64,000 nt of DNA from Pseudomonas sp. St316 (GTDB taxonomy: Bacteria; Pseudomonadota; Gammaproteobacteria; Pseudomonadales; Pseudomonadaceae). The translations under genes were made by a program, and so were the position numbers. Under the pieces are notes generated by a model. The model was not told the DNA's origin and ran no database searches. It worked only from the letters and a program-made list of their open reading frames with translations. The stretch is taken from positions 1,054,001-1,118,000 of the forward strand of contig NZ_AP021901.1 in assembly GCF_018325905.1 (NCBI RefSeq), written 5' to 3'. This document shows, one piece after another, positions 50,184-61,497 of the stretch. The first letter of the stretch is position 1. Each line of letters begins with the position of its first letter.

Positions 50184-52082
50184 ATGTCGCATCAATCTGA
50201 TTTGATCAGCGAGGACATCCTCGCCTACCTGGGCCAGCACGAGCGTAAAGAGCTGCTGCGCTTTTTGACCTGCGGTAACGTCGACGACGGCAAGAGCACC
50301 CTGATCGGGCGCCTGCTGCACGACTCCAAGATGATCTACGAAGATCACCTGGAAGCCATCACCCGCGATTCGAAGAAAGTCGGCACCACCGGTGACGATA
50401 TCGACCTGGCGTTGCTGGTCGACGGCCTGCAGGCCGAGCGCGAGCAAGGCATCACCATCGATGTCGCCTACCGCTATTTCTCCACCGCCAAGCGCAAGTT
50501 CATCATCGCCGATACCCCGGGCCATGAGCAGTACACCCGCAACATGGCCACCGGTGCTTCTACCTGTGACCTGGCGATCATCCTGGTTGACGCGCGCTAC
50601 GGCGTGCAGACCCAGACCCGCCGCCACAGCTTCATTGCCTCGTTGCTGGGCATCAAGCACATCGTCGTGGCCATCAACAAGATGGACCTCAAGGACTTCG
50701 ACCAGGGCGTATTCGAGTCGATTAAGGCCGATTACCTGAAGTTCGCCGAAGGCTTGAAATTGAAGCCCACCAGCATGCACTTCGTGCCGATGTCGGCCCT
50801 CAAGGGCGACAACGTGGTGAACAAGTCCGAGCGTTCGCCGTGGTACACCGGTCAGTCGCTGATGGAAATCCTCGAAACCGTGGAAGTGGCGGGCGACCGC
50901 AACTTCACCGACCTGCGTTTCCCGGTGCAGTACGTCAACCGTCCGAACCTGAACTTCCGCGGCTTCGCTGGCACCCTCGCCAGCGGCATCGTGCACAAGG
51001 GCGACGAAGTGGTGGTGCTGCCGTCGGGCAAGAGCAGCCGGGTGAAATCCATCGTCACCTTCGAAGGCGAGCTGGAGCATGCAGGTCCTGGCCAGGCGGT
51101 CACGCTGACCATGGAAGACGAGATCGACATCTCCCGTGGCGACCTGTTGGTGCATGCCGACAACGTGCCGCCGGTCACCGACAGCTTCGAAGCGATGCTG
51201 GTGTGGATGGCCGAAGAGCCGATGCTGCCGGGCAAGAAATACGACATCAAGCGCGCCACCAGTTATGTGCCGGGCTCGATTGCCAGCATCGTCAACAAGG
51301 TGGATGTGAACACCCTGGAAGAAGGTCCGGCCAGCGCGTTGCAGCTCAACGAAATCGGCAAGGTGAAGATCGCCCTGGATGCGCCGATCGCCTTGGACGG
51401 TTACGAGAGCAACCGCACCACCGGCGCGTTCATCGTCATCGATCGCCTGACCAACGGTACGGTCGGTGCCGGCATGATCGTCGCCCAGCCGTTGCTTCAC
51501 GGCAGCAGCACGCACCACGGCAAGCTGGCCCATGTGTCGGTGGAAGAACGCGCCCAGCGCTTCGGCCAGCAGCCGGCCACCGTCTTGTTCAGTGGCCTGT
51601 CGGGCGCCGGCAAAAGCACGCTGGCCTATGCGGTCGAGCGCAAGTTGTTCGACTCGGGCCGTGCGGTCTTTGTTCTCGATGGCCAGAACCTGCGTCATGA
51701 CCTGAACAAGGGCTTGCCACAGGATCGTGCCGGGCGTACCGAGAACTGGCGTCGTGCGGCGCATGTCGCCCGTCAGTTCAACGAGGCCGGCCTGCTGACC
51801 CTCGCCGCGTTTGTCGCCCCGGATGCCGAAGGCCGCGAACAGGCCAAGGCGCTGATCGGCAAGGAGCGTCTGCTGACGGTCTACGTCCAGGCCTCGCCAA
51901 CGGTGTGTGCCCAGCGTGATCCGCAAGGGTTGTATGCCGCCGCTGGCGACAACATCCCAGGCGAATCCTTCCCGTATGACGTACCGCTGGATGCCGACCT
52001 GGTGATCGACACCCAGTCGCTGACGTTGGAAGAGAGCGTCAAGCAGGTGCTGGATCTGCTGCGCAAGCGTGGGGCGATCTAA
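50184..52082 (+). CDS. cysNC: Bifunctional sulfate adenylyltransferase subunit 1/adenylylsulfate kinase
   Basis: A 632-residue fusion. Residues about 1-440 are the CysN GTPase: P-loop [15 protein letters not shown], switch motif DTPGHEQY and NKMD. Residues about 455-632 are the CysC kinase with P-loop [17 protein letters not shown] (about residues 471-487). GTP hydrolysis drives APS synthesis by CysD, and the kinase part makes PAPS. The fused form is usual in pseudomonads. An intrinsic terminator follows. Confidence 0.97.
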   Translation: MSHQSDLISEDILAYLGQHERKELLRFLTCGNVDDGKSTLIGRLLHDSKMIYEDHLEAITRDSKKVGTTGDDIDLALLVDGLQAEREQGITIDVAYRYFSTAKRKFIIADTPGHEQYTRNMATGASTCDLAIILVDARYGVQTQTRRHSFIASLLGIKHIVVAINKMDLKDFDQGVFESIKADYLKFAEGLKLKPTSMHFVPMSALKGDNVVNKSERSPWYTGQSLMEILETVEVAGDRNFTDLRFPVQYVNRPNLNFRGFAGTLASGIVHKGDEVVVLPSGKSSRVKSIVTFEGELEHAGPGQAVTLTMEDEIDISRGDLLVHADNVPPVTDSFEAMLVWMAEEPMLPGKKYDIKRATSYVPGSIASIVNKVDVNTLEEGPASALQLNEIGKVKIALDAPIALDGYESNRTTGAFIVIDRLTNGTVGAGMIVAQPLLHGSSTHHGKLAHVSVEERAQRFGQQPATVLFSGLSGAGKSTLAYAVERKLFDSGRAVFVLDGQNLRHDLNKGLPQDRAGRTENWRRAAHVARQFNEAGLLTLAAFVAPDAEGREQAKALIGKERLLTVYVQASPTVCAQRDPQGLYAAAGDNIPGESFPYDVPLDADLVIDTQSLTLEESVKQVLDLLRKRGAI

Positions 52083-52120
52083 GGACCGCTGCTTCTAGCT
52101 TCTAGCTTCAAGCGGCAAGT

Positions 52121-52160
52121 AAAAGCCCGCGGATGAGTGATCATCTGCGGGCTTTTTTGT
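52121..52160 (+). terminator. Intrinsic terminator after cysNC
   Basis: AGCCCGCGGATGA pairs with TCATCTGCGGGCT around a short loop, followed by six T. A TTCTAGCTTCTAGCTTCAAG repeat-like string precedes it. Confidence 0.88.
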
Positions 52161-52170
52161 TGTCTGTAGG

Positions 52171-52252
52171 ACGCTATCGCGAGCAAGCTCGCTCCCACAG
52201 TAGATTTGTGGTGTTCGCACATACCTTGTGGGAGCGAGCTTGCTCGCGATTG
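52171..52252. repeat. REPIN
   Basis: CGCTATCGCGAGCAAGCTCG at the left and its inverted counterpart GAGCGAGCTTGCTCGCGATT at the right. It lies between the convergent cysNC and acyltransferase genes. Confidence 0.9.
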
Positions 52253-52268
52253 GGCCAGTGCAGCCACC

Positions 52269-53177
52269 TCAAGACTTGGGGGGATACTCGCGATGCATCT
52301 GTTCAAGCAGCGCATCCTTGTCCTGCCACAACTGGTTGATCCAACCCTGGAATTCCAGGCGATACGCGCCGTCCTGATCGTAGTTCTTGCCGATGAACTG
52401 CGGTGGGATCTTCAGTTCCTGGAAATGCACCACCACCTCGCCCACCTTGCCGCAGAGCAAATCCCAATACCCCGGACGACCGCCCGGATAATGAATGGTC
52501 ACGTTGATGATCGACTCCAGTTGTTCACCCATGGCATCCAGTACAAACGCGATGCCGCCGGCCTTGGGCTTGAGCAGGTAGCGAAACGGTGACTGCTGCT
52601 GGGCATGCTTGCCGTCGGTGAAGCGCGTGCCTTCGACAAAATTGAAAATGCCCACGGGGTTGTCGCGAAACTTCGCGCAGGTCTTGCGGGTGGTTTCCAG
52701 GTCCTTGCCTTTCTTTTCCGGGTGCTTTTCCAGGTAAGCCTTGGAGTAGCGCTTCATGAACGGGAAGCCCAGCGCCCACCAGGCCAGGCCGATCACCGGC
52801 ACCCAGATCAGTTCCTGCTTGAGAAAGAACTTCAACGGCCGGATGCGTCGGTTCAGCACGTACTGCAACACCATGATGTCGACCCAGCTCTGGTGGTTGC
52901 TGGTGATCAGGTACGAATGCTGGTAATCCAGACCCTCCAGGCCGTCGAGGTGCCAGCGGGTACGACGCAGCAGGTTCATCCAGGCCTTGTTGTTGCTGAT
53001 CCAGGCTTCGTGGATGTGGCCCATCAGCCAGTTGGTGAAGCGCTGGCCGGTGGGGAAGGGCAGCAACAGCTTGAAAATCGCCACGATGAACAGCGGCGTG
53101 CAGCAGGCGATGGTGTTCAGCGCCAACAGCAGCGAGGCAATGACGCCGCGCAAGGGGGCAGGCAGGAAGTCCAGCAT
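52269..53177 (-). CDS. YihG-type lysophospholipid acyltransferase
   Basis: A 302-residue inner-membrane acyltransferase of the PlsC superfamily. An N-terminal membrane segment (about residues 10-38) is followed by the catalytic H-x4-D in SNHQSWVD (about residue 94). The acceptor-binding FVEGTRFTDGKH is also conserved. YihG in E. coli acylates 1-acyl-glycerol-3-phosphate and affects motility. Its ATG directly abuts the pta stop, so it is the second gene of a pta operon. Confidence 0.9.
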   Translation of the reverse strand: MLDFLPAPLRGVIASLLLALNTIACCTPLFIVAIFKLLLPFPTGQRFTNWLMGHIHEAWISNNKAWMNLLRRTRWHLDGLEGLDYQHSYLITSNHQSWVDIMVLQYVLNRRIRPLKFFLKQELIWVPVIGLAWWALGFPFMKRYSKAYLEKHPEKKGKDLETTRKTCAKFRDNPVGIFNFVEGTRFTDGKHAQQQSPFRYLLKPKAGGIAFVLDAMGEQLESIINVTIHYPGGRPGYWDLLCGKVGEVVVHFQELKIPPQFIGKNYDQDGAYRLEFQGWINQLWQDKDALLEQMHREYPPKS

Positions 53178-55277
53178 TTAAATGTCCAAAGGTCGGTTGG
53201 CGGCTTGGATCGCGGTCAGGGCGATGGTGTACACGATGTCGTCGACCTGGGCGCCGCGTGGCAAGTCGTTCACCGGTTTGCGCAAGCCTTGCAGCATCGG
53301 CCCGAGGCTGACGCAATCGGCGCTGCGCTGCACGGCCTTGTGGGTGGTGTTGCCGGTGTTGAGGTCCGGGAAGATGAACACCGTTGCCCGGCCGGCCACC
53401 TGGCTGTTGGGCGCCAATTGCCGTGCCACGGTTTCGTTGGCGGCGGCGTCGTATTGCAACGGACCATCGATCAACAGGCCGTGCTGGGCTTCGTGGGCCA
53501 GCAGGGTGGCTTCGCGAACTTTTTCCACTTCTTCGCCACTGGCTGACTCACCGCTGGAGTAGCTGAGCATCGCCACCCGTGGCGTGATGCCGAACGCGGC
53601 GGCCGAGTCGGCACTTTGCAGGGCGATTTCCGCCAGTTCCGCGGCGCTGGGGTGCGGGTTCATCACGCAGTCGCCGTAGACCAGCACTTCTTCGGGGAAC
53701 AGCATGAAAAACACCGAGGACACCAGCGAGCATCCTGGCGCGGTCTTGATCAGTTGCAGGGCCGGACGGATGGTATTGGCGGTGGAGTGGATGACGCCAG
53801 ATACCAGCCCGTCCACTTCATCCAGGGCCAGCATCATGGTGCCGATGACCACGGTGTCTTCCAGTTGCTGCTCGGCCATCGGTGCGTTCAGGCTTTTGCT
53901 CTTGCGCAACCTCACCATGGGTTCGACATAACGCTCGCGAATCGAATCCGGATCGAGAATCTCCAGCCCCGGCGGCAGTTCGATGCCTTGGGCGCGGGCC
54001 ACTGCCTCGACGTCGGCCGGTTTTGCCAGCAACACGCAGCGCGCGATGCCCCGGGCCTGGCAAATGGCGGCGGCCTGGACGGTCAACGGTTCGCTGCCCT
54101 CGGGCAGTACGATACGTTTGTTGGCGGCCTGGGCGCGCTGGATCAACTGATAGCGGAACACCGCTGGCGACAGGCGCATCTCCCGAGGCGTGCCGCAGCG
54201 CTGGTGCAGCCACTTGGCGTCCAGGTGGCTGGCGACAAAATCGGTGATGATCTCCGCACGTTCGCGGTCATCAATGGGGATTTCCTTGTTCAGGCCGTTG
54301 AGCAGGTTGGCGGTGTCATAGGAACCGGTGCTCACCGACAGCACCGGCAACCCCGCCTGCAACGCGCCGCGGCACAAGTCCATGATGCGCGGGTCGGGCA
54401 GGGTGTCGCTGGTCAGCAGCAGGCCGGCCAGCGGCACGCCGTTGATCGCGGCCAGGCTCACCGCGAGGATGATGTCGTCGCGATCGCCGGGGGTGACCAC
54501 CAGCACGCCGGGCTTGAGCAGTTCCACGGTGTTGCGCATGGTGCGGGCACAAATGATGATGTTGCTCATGCGCCGGGTTTCGTAGTCGCCGGCATTGAGC
54601 ACCTGCGCGCCCATCAGGTCGGCCACGTCACGGGTGCGCGGGGCGTTGAGTTCGGGGCGAAACGGGATGCAACCGAGCAGGCGGAAATCGCCGCTGCGCA
54701 GCAAGGGCGAGTGCTCCTTGAGCCGTGAGGAAAACGCCTCCATGCTTTCGTCGGTGCGGACCTTGTTCAGGATCACCCCGAGGACTTTCGGGTCCTTCGG
54801 CCCGCCAAACAACTGCGCCTGCAACTCTACCCGGCCAGACAGTTCGGTCAGCACTTCGTTTTCCGGTGCCGACACCAGGATGACCTCGGCGTCCAGGCTC
54901 TTGGCCAAGTGCAGGTTGACTCGGGCGGCGTAGCTGGCGCTGCGGGTCGGGACCATGCCTTCGACCACCAGCACATCCTTGCCGATGGCCGCTTGCTGAT
55001 AAAGGGTAATGATTTCTTCCAGCAGCTCATCGAGCTGGCCGTCACCGAGCATGCGTTCTACGTGAGCCAGGCCCAGGGGCTGCGGCGGCTTGAGGCCGTG
55101 GGTGCGGGCCACCAGTTCAGTGGAGCGTTCCGGCCCGGTGTCGCCAGGGTGAGGCTGGGCAATGGGTTTGAAAAAGCCGACTTTCAGCCCGGCCCGTTCA
55201 AGTGTACGCACCAGCCCGAGGCTGATGGAGGTCAGACCCACACCAAAATCGGTGGGTGCGATAAAAAAAGTTTGCAT
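53178..55277 (-). CDS. pta: Phosphate acetyltransferase (long form)
   Basis: Interconverts acetyl-CoA and acetyl phosphate. It has 699 residues in three domains: an N-terminal BioD-like P-loop-related domain (starts MQTFFIAPTDFGVGLTSISL), a DRTGG domain (about 220-330), and the catalytic PTA_PTB domain (about 375-695) with GVIHSTANTIRPALQLIKT and FPDLNTGNTTHKAVQR. No ackA is adjacent. The acyltransferase gene follows without a gap. Confidence 0.95.
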   Translation of the reverse strand: MQTFFIAPTDFGVGLTSISLGLVRTLERAGLKVGFFKPIAQPHPGDTGPERSTELVARTHGLKPPQPLGLAHVERMLGDGQLDELLEEIITLYQQAAIGKDVLVVEGMVPTRSASYAARVNLHLAKSLDAEVILVSAPENEVLTELSGRVELQAQLFGGPKDPKVLGVILNKVRTDESMEAFSSRLKEHSPLLRSGDFRLLGCIPFRPELNAPRTRDVADLMGAQVLNAGDYETRRMSNIIICARTMRNTVELLKPGVLVVTPGDRDDIILAVSLAAINGVPLAGLLLTSDTLPDPRIMDLCRGALQAGLPVLSVSTGSYDTANLLNGLNKEIPIDDRERAEIITDFVASHLDAKWLHQRCGTPREMRLSPAVFRYQLIQRAQAANKRIVLPEGSEPLTVQAAAICQARGIARCVLLAKPADVEAVARAQGIELPPGLEILDPDSIRERYVEPMVRLRKSKSLNAPMAEQQLEDTVVIGTMMLALDEVDGLVSGVIHSTANTIRPALQLIKTAPGCSLVSSVFFMLFPEEVLVYGDCVMNPHPSAAELAEIALQSADSAAAFGITPRVAMLSYSSGESASGEEVEKVREATLLAHEAQHGLLIDGPLQYDAAANETVARQLAPNSQVAGRATVFIFPDLNTGNTTHKAVQRSADCVSLGPMLQGLRKPVNDLPRGAQVDDIVYTIALTAIQAANRPLDI

Positions 55278-55335
55278 GCGGATTCTCTAAAGGTGCATGG
55301 CAAGGGCGAGGCTATAACTGCCGTCTACCGTCAAT

Positions 55336-55644
55336 TCAGTCGCCAAGGTTATCGCTAACCGGGCCTTGAGCGCACCAGCCGCAATCAAAGGGCTGGCCTA
55401 TTTTTTCAATACGTTGCCCAGGGTCCAATACCCAGGCCCGGGACTGCCACGGCGGCTGGTGGCGCAGATGCTGGGTGTGGCCACAGGACAGCTCGGCCAC
55501 CCAGTGTCCGTCCTCGTCCTGATGGAAACCGGTGACCGTTGGTCTGTTCGAGCAGGCCCGTTTGTCCGGGTTCCGTTCGCTTTCGGGCAAATCCTTGTTT
55601 AGACTTGTCCGTTCTTCATTCTTATGCAAAAGGTCTCGCCCCAT
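55336..55644 (-). CDS. DUF3565 small zinc-binding-type protein
   Basis: A small protein with the DUF3565 pattern: TVTGFHQDEDGHWVAELSCG, then HTQHLRHQPPW, then DCGWC near the end. His and Cys residues suggest one bound metal. Role unknown. The start is uncertain: ATG 55644 overlaps the slyD start on the other strand, and a shorter product from a TTG codon near 55590-55630 is possible. It is divergent from slyD. Confidence 0.7.
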   Translation of the reverse strand: MGRDLLHKNEERTSLNKDLPESERNPDKRACSNRPTVTGFHQDEDGHWVAELSCGHTQHLRHQPPWQSRAWVLDPGQRIEKIGQPFDCGWCAQGPVSDNLGD

Positions 55645-56128
55645 GCTGATCGCCGCCAATAAGGCTGTCTCCATCGACTATACCCTGACCAACGACGCTG
55701 GTGAGGTCATCGACAGCTCTGCCGGCGGCGCTCCGCTGGTCTACCTGCATGGCGCAGGCAACATCATCCAGGGCTTGGAAAAAGCCCTGGAAGGCAAAAC
55801 GGTCGGTGACGACCTGGACGTTACCGTCGAGCCGGAAGACGCCTATGGCGAGTACTCCGCCGAACTGGTCAGCACCCTGAGCCGCAGCATGTTCGAAGGC
55901 GTCGATGAGCTGGAAGTGGGCATGCAGTTCCACGCCTCGGCACCCGATGGCCAGATGCAGATCGTCACCATCCGCGACCTGGAAGGCGACGACGTTACCG
56001 TTGACGGCAACCACCCGTTGGCCGGCCAGCGCTTGAACTTCAAAGTCAAGATCGTCGACATCCGTGACGCCAGCCAAGAAGAAATTGCCCATGGTCACGT
56101 CCATGGCGAAGGCGGCCATCACCACTGA
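55643..56128 (+). CDS. slyD: FKBP-type peptidyl-prolyl isomerase SlyD
   Basis: A 161-residue cytoplasmic foldase and metallochaperone. The FKBP domain starts MLIAANKAVSIDYTL, and the insert-in-flap chaperone domain covers about residues 70-125. The C-terminus carries a short His-rich tail (HGHVHGEGGHHH) that would bind nickel; it is shorter than E. coli's. An intrinsic terminator follows at 56164. Confidence 0.94.
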   Translation: MLIAANKAVSIDYTLTNDAGEVIDSSAGGAPLVYLHGAGNIIQGLEKALEGKTVGDDLDVTVEPEDAYGEYSAELVSTLSRSMFEGVDELEVGMQFHASAPDGQMQIVTIRDLEGDDVTVDGNHPLAGQRLNFKVKIVDIRDASQEEIAHGHVHGEGGHHH

Positions 56129-56163
56129 TTTGTGCGCTACGCTCAAATGACCAGTGAACTGGA

Positions 56164-56187
56164 AAGGCGCCATACGGCGCCTTTTTA
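56164..56187 (+). terminator. Intrinsic terminator after slyD
   Basis: AAGGCGCC pairs with GGCGCCTT around ATAC, followed by a T run. It ends the slyD transcript before the glutathione peroxidase gene. Confidence 0.85.
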
Positions 56188-56249
56188 GTCGGTTGCTGTT
56201 AGCATCATCCATGGCTGTTTCGAAAAGATCTGCAAACCTGGAGTTCGTC

Positions 56250-56732
56250 ATGAGTGCTTTCCACGACCTTAAACTCAAAGCCCTGGATGGTCAGGAGCTT
56301 GCTCTGGCGCCGTTCAAGGGGCAAGTCGTGCTGGTGGTCAACGTCGCCTCCAAATGTGGCCTGACACCTCAATACGCGGCGCTGGAAAATCTTTATCAGC
56401 AATACAAGGCCAAGGGGTTCAGCGTACTGGGCTTGCCCTGCAATCAGTTCGCCGGGCAGGAACCGGGGACCGAGCAGGAAATCCAGGAATTTTGCAGCCT
56501 CAACTACGGCGTGACGTTCCCGCTGTCCAGCAAGCTGGACGTGAACGGCCATGATCGTCACCAGTTGTACCGCTTGCTGGCGGGTGAGGGAGCCGAATTT
56601 CCCGGCGACATCACCTGGAACTTCGAAAAATTCCTGCTCGGCAAGGATGGCCGGGTGCTGGCGCGTTTCTCTCCACGTACGGCGCCGGATGATCCTGCCG
56701 TGATCCAGGCGATTGAAAAGGCGCTGAGCTAA
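56250..56732 (+). CDS. Glutathione peroxidase (thioredoxin-type, Cys)
   Basis: A 160-residue peroxide-detoxifying enzyme. The peroxidatic Cys is in NVASKCGLTPQY (about residue 36), the partner residues are in LPCNQFAGQEPG, and WNFEKFL is also present. The Cys in LPCNQF may serve as resolving residue; such enzymes often use thioredoxin, and trxB lies 4 kb away. ATG 56250 is used; the upstream frame overlaps the slyD terminator. A REPIN follows. Confidence 0.93.
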   Translation: MSAFHDLKLKALDGQELALAPFKGQVVLVVNVASKCGLTPQYAALENLYQQYKAKGFSVLGLPCNQFAGQEPGTEQEIQEFCSLNYGVTFPLSSKLDVNGHDRHQLYRLLAGEGAEFPGDITWNFEKFLLGKDGRVLARFSPRTAPDDPAVIQAIEKALS

Positions 56733-56749
56733 GCCATGCGCTGAACTTT

Positions 56750-56840
56750 TGTGGCGAGGGAGCTTGCTCCCGCTCGGTTGCGCAGCAACCGTAAAAAGGG
56801 GCCGCTACGCAGCCCAGCGGGAGCAAGCTCCCTCGCCACG
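56750..56840. repeat. REPIN, GTGGCGAGGGAGC family
   Basis: GTGGCGAGGGAGCTTGCTCC and its inverted copy about 50 bases on, with GCGCAGC/GCTACGC inward flanks. Same family as 46796-46929. Confidence 0.9.
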
Positions 56841-56977
56841 GATGTTGCGTTGAGCCATCGCCTCAGCGCTTGCTTTTGATCCTTAATCATTCAAATCAAT
56901 AGTGCTACCCAGCGCTCACCAGGCTCCATATTATCATCGTAATATCCGACCTGTGACTTCGTCCCATGGAGTGCCTC

Positions 56978-58081
56978 ATGCCTGCAAAAGCCCTGTTCAA
57001 ACCTTTCCGCCTCGGCGCGCTCGAGTTGCCGACCCGGGTGGTGATGGCGCCGATGACCCGTTCCTTCTCGCCGGGCGGCGTGCCCAATGCCAAGGTCATC
57101 GAGTATTACCGTCGCCGCGCGGCGGCCGGGGTTGGCCTGATCATCACCGAGGGCACGACGGTTGGGCACAAGGCTTCCAACGGCTACCCGAACGTACCGC
57201 ACTTCTATGGCGATGGTGCGTTGGCCGGCTGGAAGAAAGTGGTTGATGCGGTGCATGCCGAGGGCGGCAAGATCGTTCCACAACTGTGGCATGTGGGCAG
57301 TGTGCGCCGCATCGGCACCGAGCCGGACGCCAGCGTGCCGGGCTATGGCCCGACCGAAAAGCTCAAGGACGGTCAGGTGGTGGTCCACGGCATGACCCAG
57401 GGGGACATTGACGAGGTCATCGCCGCGTTCGCCCAGGCGGCAAAAGACGCTCAAAGCATCGGCATGGACGGCGTGGAAATCCACGGCGCCCACGGCTACC
57501 TGGTGGACCAGTTCTTCTGGGAAGGCAGCAACCAGCGCACTGACGGTTACGGCGGCAGTTTGGCCAACCGTTCGCGCTTTGCGATCGAGTTGATCCGTGC
57601 TGTGCGCGCGGCGGTGGGCGAGGGGTTCCCGATCATTTTCCGGTTCTCCCAATGGAAACAGCAGGACTACACCGCACGCCTGGTGCAGACCCCTGAAGCC
57701 CTGGGCGAATTCCTCAAGCCGTTGTCTGACGCCGGCGTGGATATTTTCCACTGCTCGACACGGCGCTTCTGGGAGCCGGAGTTCGATGGCTCTGAGTTGA
57801 ACCTGGCCGGCTGGACCCGCAAGCTCACCGGCAAACCCACCATCACCGTTGGCAGCGTTGGCCTGGATGGCGAGTTCCTGCAGTTCATGGTCAACACCGA
57901 CAAAGTCGCGCAACCGGCCAGCCTGGAAAAACTGCTGGAGCGCCTGAACAACGACGAGTTCGACCTGGTGGCGGTGGGGCGTGCGCTGCTGGTGGATCCG
58001 GACTGGGCGCAGAAAGTCCGTGAAGGGCGGGAGCAGGAAATCTTGCCGTTCAGTCGCGAGGCGTTGATGACGTTGGTTTAA
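56978..58081 (+). CDS. Old Yellow Enzyme-family NADH:flavin oxidoreductase
   Basis: A 367-residue FMN enzyme that reduces activated C=C bonds or nitro compounds. It begins MPAKALFKPFRLGALELPTR. FMN and substrate residues lie in VMAPMTRSFS, in PQLWHVGSV and in the VEIHGAHGYLVDQFFWEGSN segment, with VGRALLVDPDWA near the C-terminus. ATG 56978 has GGAG 6 bases upstream; the in-frame ATG at 56966 is less likely. It is not obviously XenA or XenB, so no symbol is given. Confidence 0.9.
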   Translation: MPAKALFKPFRLGALELPTRVVMAPMTRSFSPGGVPNAKVIEYYRRRAAAGVGLIITEGTTVGHKASNGYPNVPHFYGDGALAGWKKVVDAVHAEGGKIVPQLWHVGSVRRIGTEPDASVPGYGPTEKLKDGQVVVHGMTQGDIDEVIAAFAQAAKDAQSIGMDGVEIHGAHGYLVDQFFWEGSNQRTDGYGGSLANRSRFAIELIRAVRAAVGEGFPIIFRFSQWKQQDYTARLVQTPEALGEFLKPLSDAGVDIFHCSTRRFWEPEFDGSELNLAGWTRKLTGKPTITVGSVGLDGEFLQFMVNTDKVAQPASLEKLLERLNNDEFDLVAVGRALLVDPDWAQKVREGREQEILPFSREALMTLV

Positions 58082-58097
58082 GCGGCGCCTGATCTGA

Positions 58098-58199
58098 CGC
58101 TATCGCGAGCAAGCTCGCTCCCACAGGGGGATCTTTGTCGAACTCCAGACTGTTGTTCGCTGAAGATCAAATGTGGGAGCGAGCTTGCTCGCGATGGCG
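58098..58199. repeat. REPIN
   Basis: CGCTATCGCGAGCAAGCTCG and its inverted counterpart GAGCGAGCTTGCTCGCGATG, about 45 bases apart. It lies between convergent genes. Confidence 0.9.
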
Positions 58200-58219
58200 A
58201 TCTCAATATCGCCGAAGGT

Positions 58220-59395
58220 TCAGCGCACTGTCGGCGCAGCAGGCATCACTGGCTCGTCGACACAAACCCCGCGCAACTGCGCCTCGAACTGCTCGATCAC
58301 CGACGCCCAGCCCTGGCGACTGGCATGCTGGCGCGCATTGAGCCGCACGCAACGCAAAGTCTCGCGCTCCTCCAGCAGCCAGCGGGCGGCATCGCAGAAC
58401 GCCTCCTCATCCCCTGGCATCGCCAGCACGCCGTTGTAGCCGTGGCGAATGTGTTGCGCCGCCGCGGCCTGATCGTAGGCCACCACGCCCAGCCCGGACG
58501 CCAGCGCCTCCAGCACCACATTGCCGAAGGTTTCGGTCAGGCTCGGAAAGACAAAGACATCCCCGGACGCATAATGACTGGCCAGCGCCTCGCCGCGTTG
58601 CGAGCCACAAAAGATCGCTTCGGGCAGTTCCTGCTCCAGCGCGCGGCGCTGCGGACCGTCGCCGATGACTACCAACTTCATCCGTCGCCCCGGGAAAGCG
58701 CGGCACAGCGTGGCAAAACTGCGTTTGAGCAGCCCGAGGTTTTTCTCCGCAGCCAAGCGTCCGACGTGGATCACGGCGATGTCATCGTCGCCCAGGCCCC
58801 ACGCCTCACGTAGGCTCGCCGAGCGCTTGACCGGATGAAACAGTTGGCTGTCCACGCCGCGCGACAGCAGCGCCACGCGCTCGAAATGCCGTCTCTCCAG
58901 TTCCAGGCGCTGGCTGAGGCTGGGTACCAGGGTCAGGCTGGAGCGGTTGTGAAACCAGCGCAGGTAATGGGTGAGCCCGCGACTCAACAGCCCGAGGCCG
59001 TACTGTTGGGTGTATTGCTGGAAGTTGGTGTGGAAGCCGCTGACCACCGAGATACCCAGGCGTCGGGCCGCGCGCAGTGCCGACAGGCCCAGCGGTCCTT
59101 CCGTGGCAATGTACAGCACGTCGGGACGATGGCGTTTCCAGCGCCTGAGCAGTTTGTGCATCGAAGCCTGGCCCCACTGCAACCCCGGATAGCCCGGTAG
59201 CGGCCAGCCCCGGCACAGCAGCAACTGCTCGTCACTGGCCTGGCGTTGGTCGTCGACCTGGCGCGGCCGTATCAGCTCGACCTGATGCCCGCGGGCGCGC
59301 AACCCGTCGTACAGGCGGCCCAGGGTATTGGCCACGCCATTGATTTCCGGCGGGAAGGTTTCGGTGATCAGGGTAATGTGCAGGGGTGTGGTCAT
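58220..59395 (-). CDS. GT4-family glycosyltransferase (mannosyltransferase-like)
   Basis: A 391-residue GT-B retaining glycosyltransferase. The N-terminal acceptor domain starts MTTPLHITLITETFPPEING, and the donor domain has HVGRLAAEKNL and the E-x7-E motif in FPSLTETFGNVVLEALASG (about residue 300). Layout matches the GDP-mannose-dependent MgtA/PimB-like group, but donor and acceptor are inference. ATG 59395 is used; an upstream in-frame start at 59500 overlaps the cysZ end. It lies 64 bases downstream of cysZ. Confidence 0.88.
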   Translation of the reverse strand: MTTPLHITLITETFPPEINGVANTLGRLYDGLRARGHQVELIRPRQVDDQRQASDEQLLLCRGWPLPGYPGLQWGQASMHKLLRRWKRHRPDVLYIATEGPLGLSALRAARRLGISVVSGFHTNFQQYTQQYGLGLLSRGLTHYLRWFHNRSSLTLVPSLSQRLELERRHFERVALLSRGVDSQLFHPVKRSASLREAWGLGDDDIAVIHVGRLAAEKNLGLLKRSFATLCRAFPGRRMKLVVIGDGPQRRALEQELPEAIFCGSQRGEALASHYASGDVFVFPSLTETFGNVVLEALASGLGVVAYDQAAAAQHIRHGYNGVLAMPGDEEAFCDAARWLLEERETLRCVRLNARQHASRQGWASVIEQFEAQLRGVCVDEPVMPAAPTVR

Positions 59396-59459
59396 GACCC
59401 CAGTGTCGACCGGGGCCATTTCGTCATTGTGACGCCAGGATGATGGATTTATGACGGGC

Positions 59460-60215
59460 TCAGCCCTGGCGGGCCAACGCGGTCTCGGCGCCTTGCTCAC
59501 GGACCCAGAACAACGTCGCCCCGGCCACCGCCGCCGGCATCATCAGGATGTTGACCACCGGGATCAGCAGCACCAGGTACACGCTGCCGCCAAAGCCCAG
59601 GCTTTGCCAGCGCTTTTCCCGCAGCCAGGCGAGCATTTCGTTCCAGCCCAGCTTGTGGTTGTCCGCCGGGTAGTCGATGTACTGGATCGCCATCATCCAC
59701 ACGCCGAACAGCAGCCACAGGGGGGCCGCCACCAGGTTGACCACGGGGATGAACGACAGCACGAACAGCCCCAGGGCGCGAGGCAGGAAATAGCCGAGCT
59801 TGCGCGCTTCCCGGCCGAGGGTCCGCGGGACCATGGCGATCAACTCGGCCCAACTGAAGGCCGGGAAATCGTCGGTGCCACGAATGACCACTTCGACTTT
59901 TTCCGCGAGAAAGCCGTTGAACGGTGCGGCGATGACGTTGGCGAGCATGGTGAAGGTGAAAAACACCATCAGCACGACGAGTACCACGAACAGCGGCCAG
60001 AGGACATAACTGAGGAAACTGAGCCAGTCCGGCAGCGACGGCATCAGCGTATCGACCCACAGACTGAACTGATGGCCGGCCAGGTAAATCAATCCGACGA
60101 ACAGCACCAGGTTGATCGCCAGGGGCAAGAGTACGAACAGGCGCAGGCCCGGGCTCAAGACCAGCTTGAGGCCCTCTCGCAAATATTGCGGGCCGGACAG
60201 GACGGGGGCGGGCAT
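59460..60215 (-). CDS. cysZ: Sulfate permease CysZ
   Basis: A 251-residue inner-membrane protein. CysZ forms a sulfate-specific channel feeding cysteine synthesis. Four long hydrophobic segments are visible (for example [20 protein letters not shown] and [19 protein letters not shown]). Family segments include the [15 protein letters not shown] motif. It complements cysD/cysNC 8 kb to the left. It is divergent from trxB. Confidence 0.93.
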   Translation of the reverse strand: MPAPVLSGPQYLREGLKLVLSPGLRLFVLLPLAINLVLFVGLIYLAGHQFSLWVDTLMPSLPDWLSFLSYVLWPLFVVLVVLMVFFTFTMLANVIAAPFNGFLAEKVEVVIRGTDDFPAFSWAELIAMVPRTLGREARKLGYFLPRALGLFVLSFIPVVNLVAAPLWLLFGVWMMAIQYIDYPADNHKLGWNEMLAWLREKRWQSLGFGGSVYLVLLIPVVNILMMPAAVAGATLFWVREQGAETALARQG

Positions 60216-60342
60216 AGGTGGCTCCGAGCGAAGGTGAACGCGCCGACCTTACCGGCTTTGCCACGCCCGGGAAAGCGGCGACATGGCGTGTAACAACGTT
60301 TCTTGAGGCGAAGGCGCCTATCGAAGGGGCCGCGGGGGATAG

Positions 60343-61488
<1,146 letters not shown>

Positions 61489-61497
61489 TCCGCCAGG

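Noticed and set aside
49161..51926. A 921-codon open frame on the minus strand
   Set aside because: It lies wholly opposite cysD and cysNC, whose motifs are unmistakable. High-GC third positions create long antisense frames; the translation is low-complexity with no domain.
52171..52252. Repeated inverted motifs that could suggest a CRISPR array
   Set aside because: The copies are dispersed pairs of imperfect palindromes without regular spacers or cas genes; they are REPINs.
55532..55642. An N-terminal extension of slyD
   Set aside because: The extension overlaps DUF3565 in antisense and the product from 55643 matches the SlyD N-terminus exactly.
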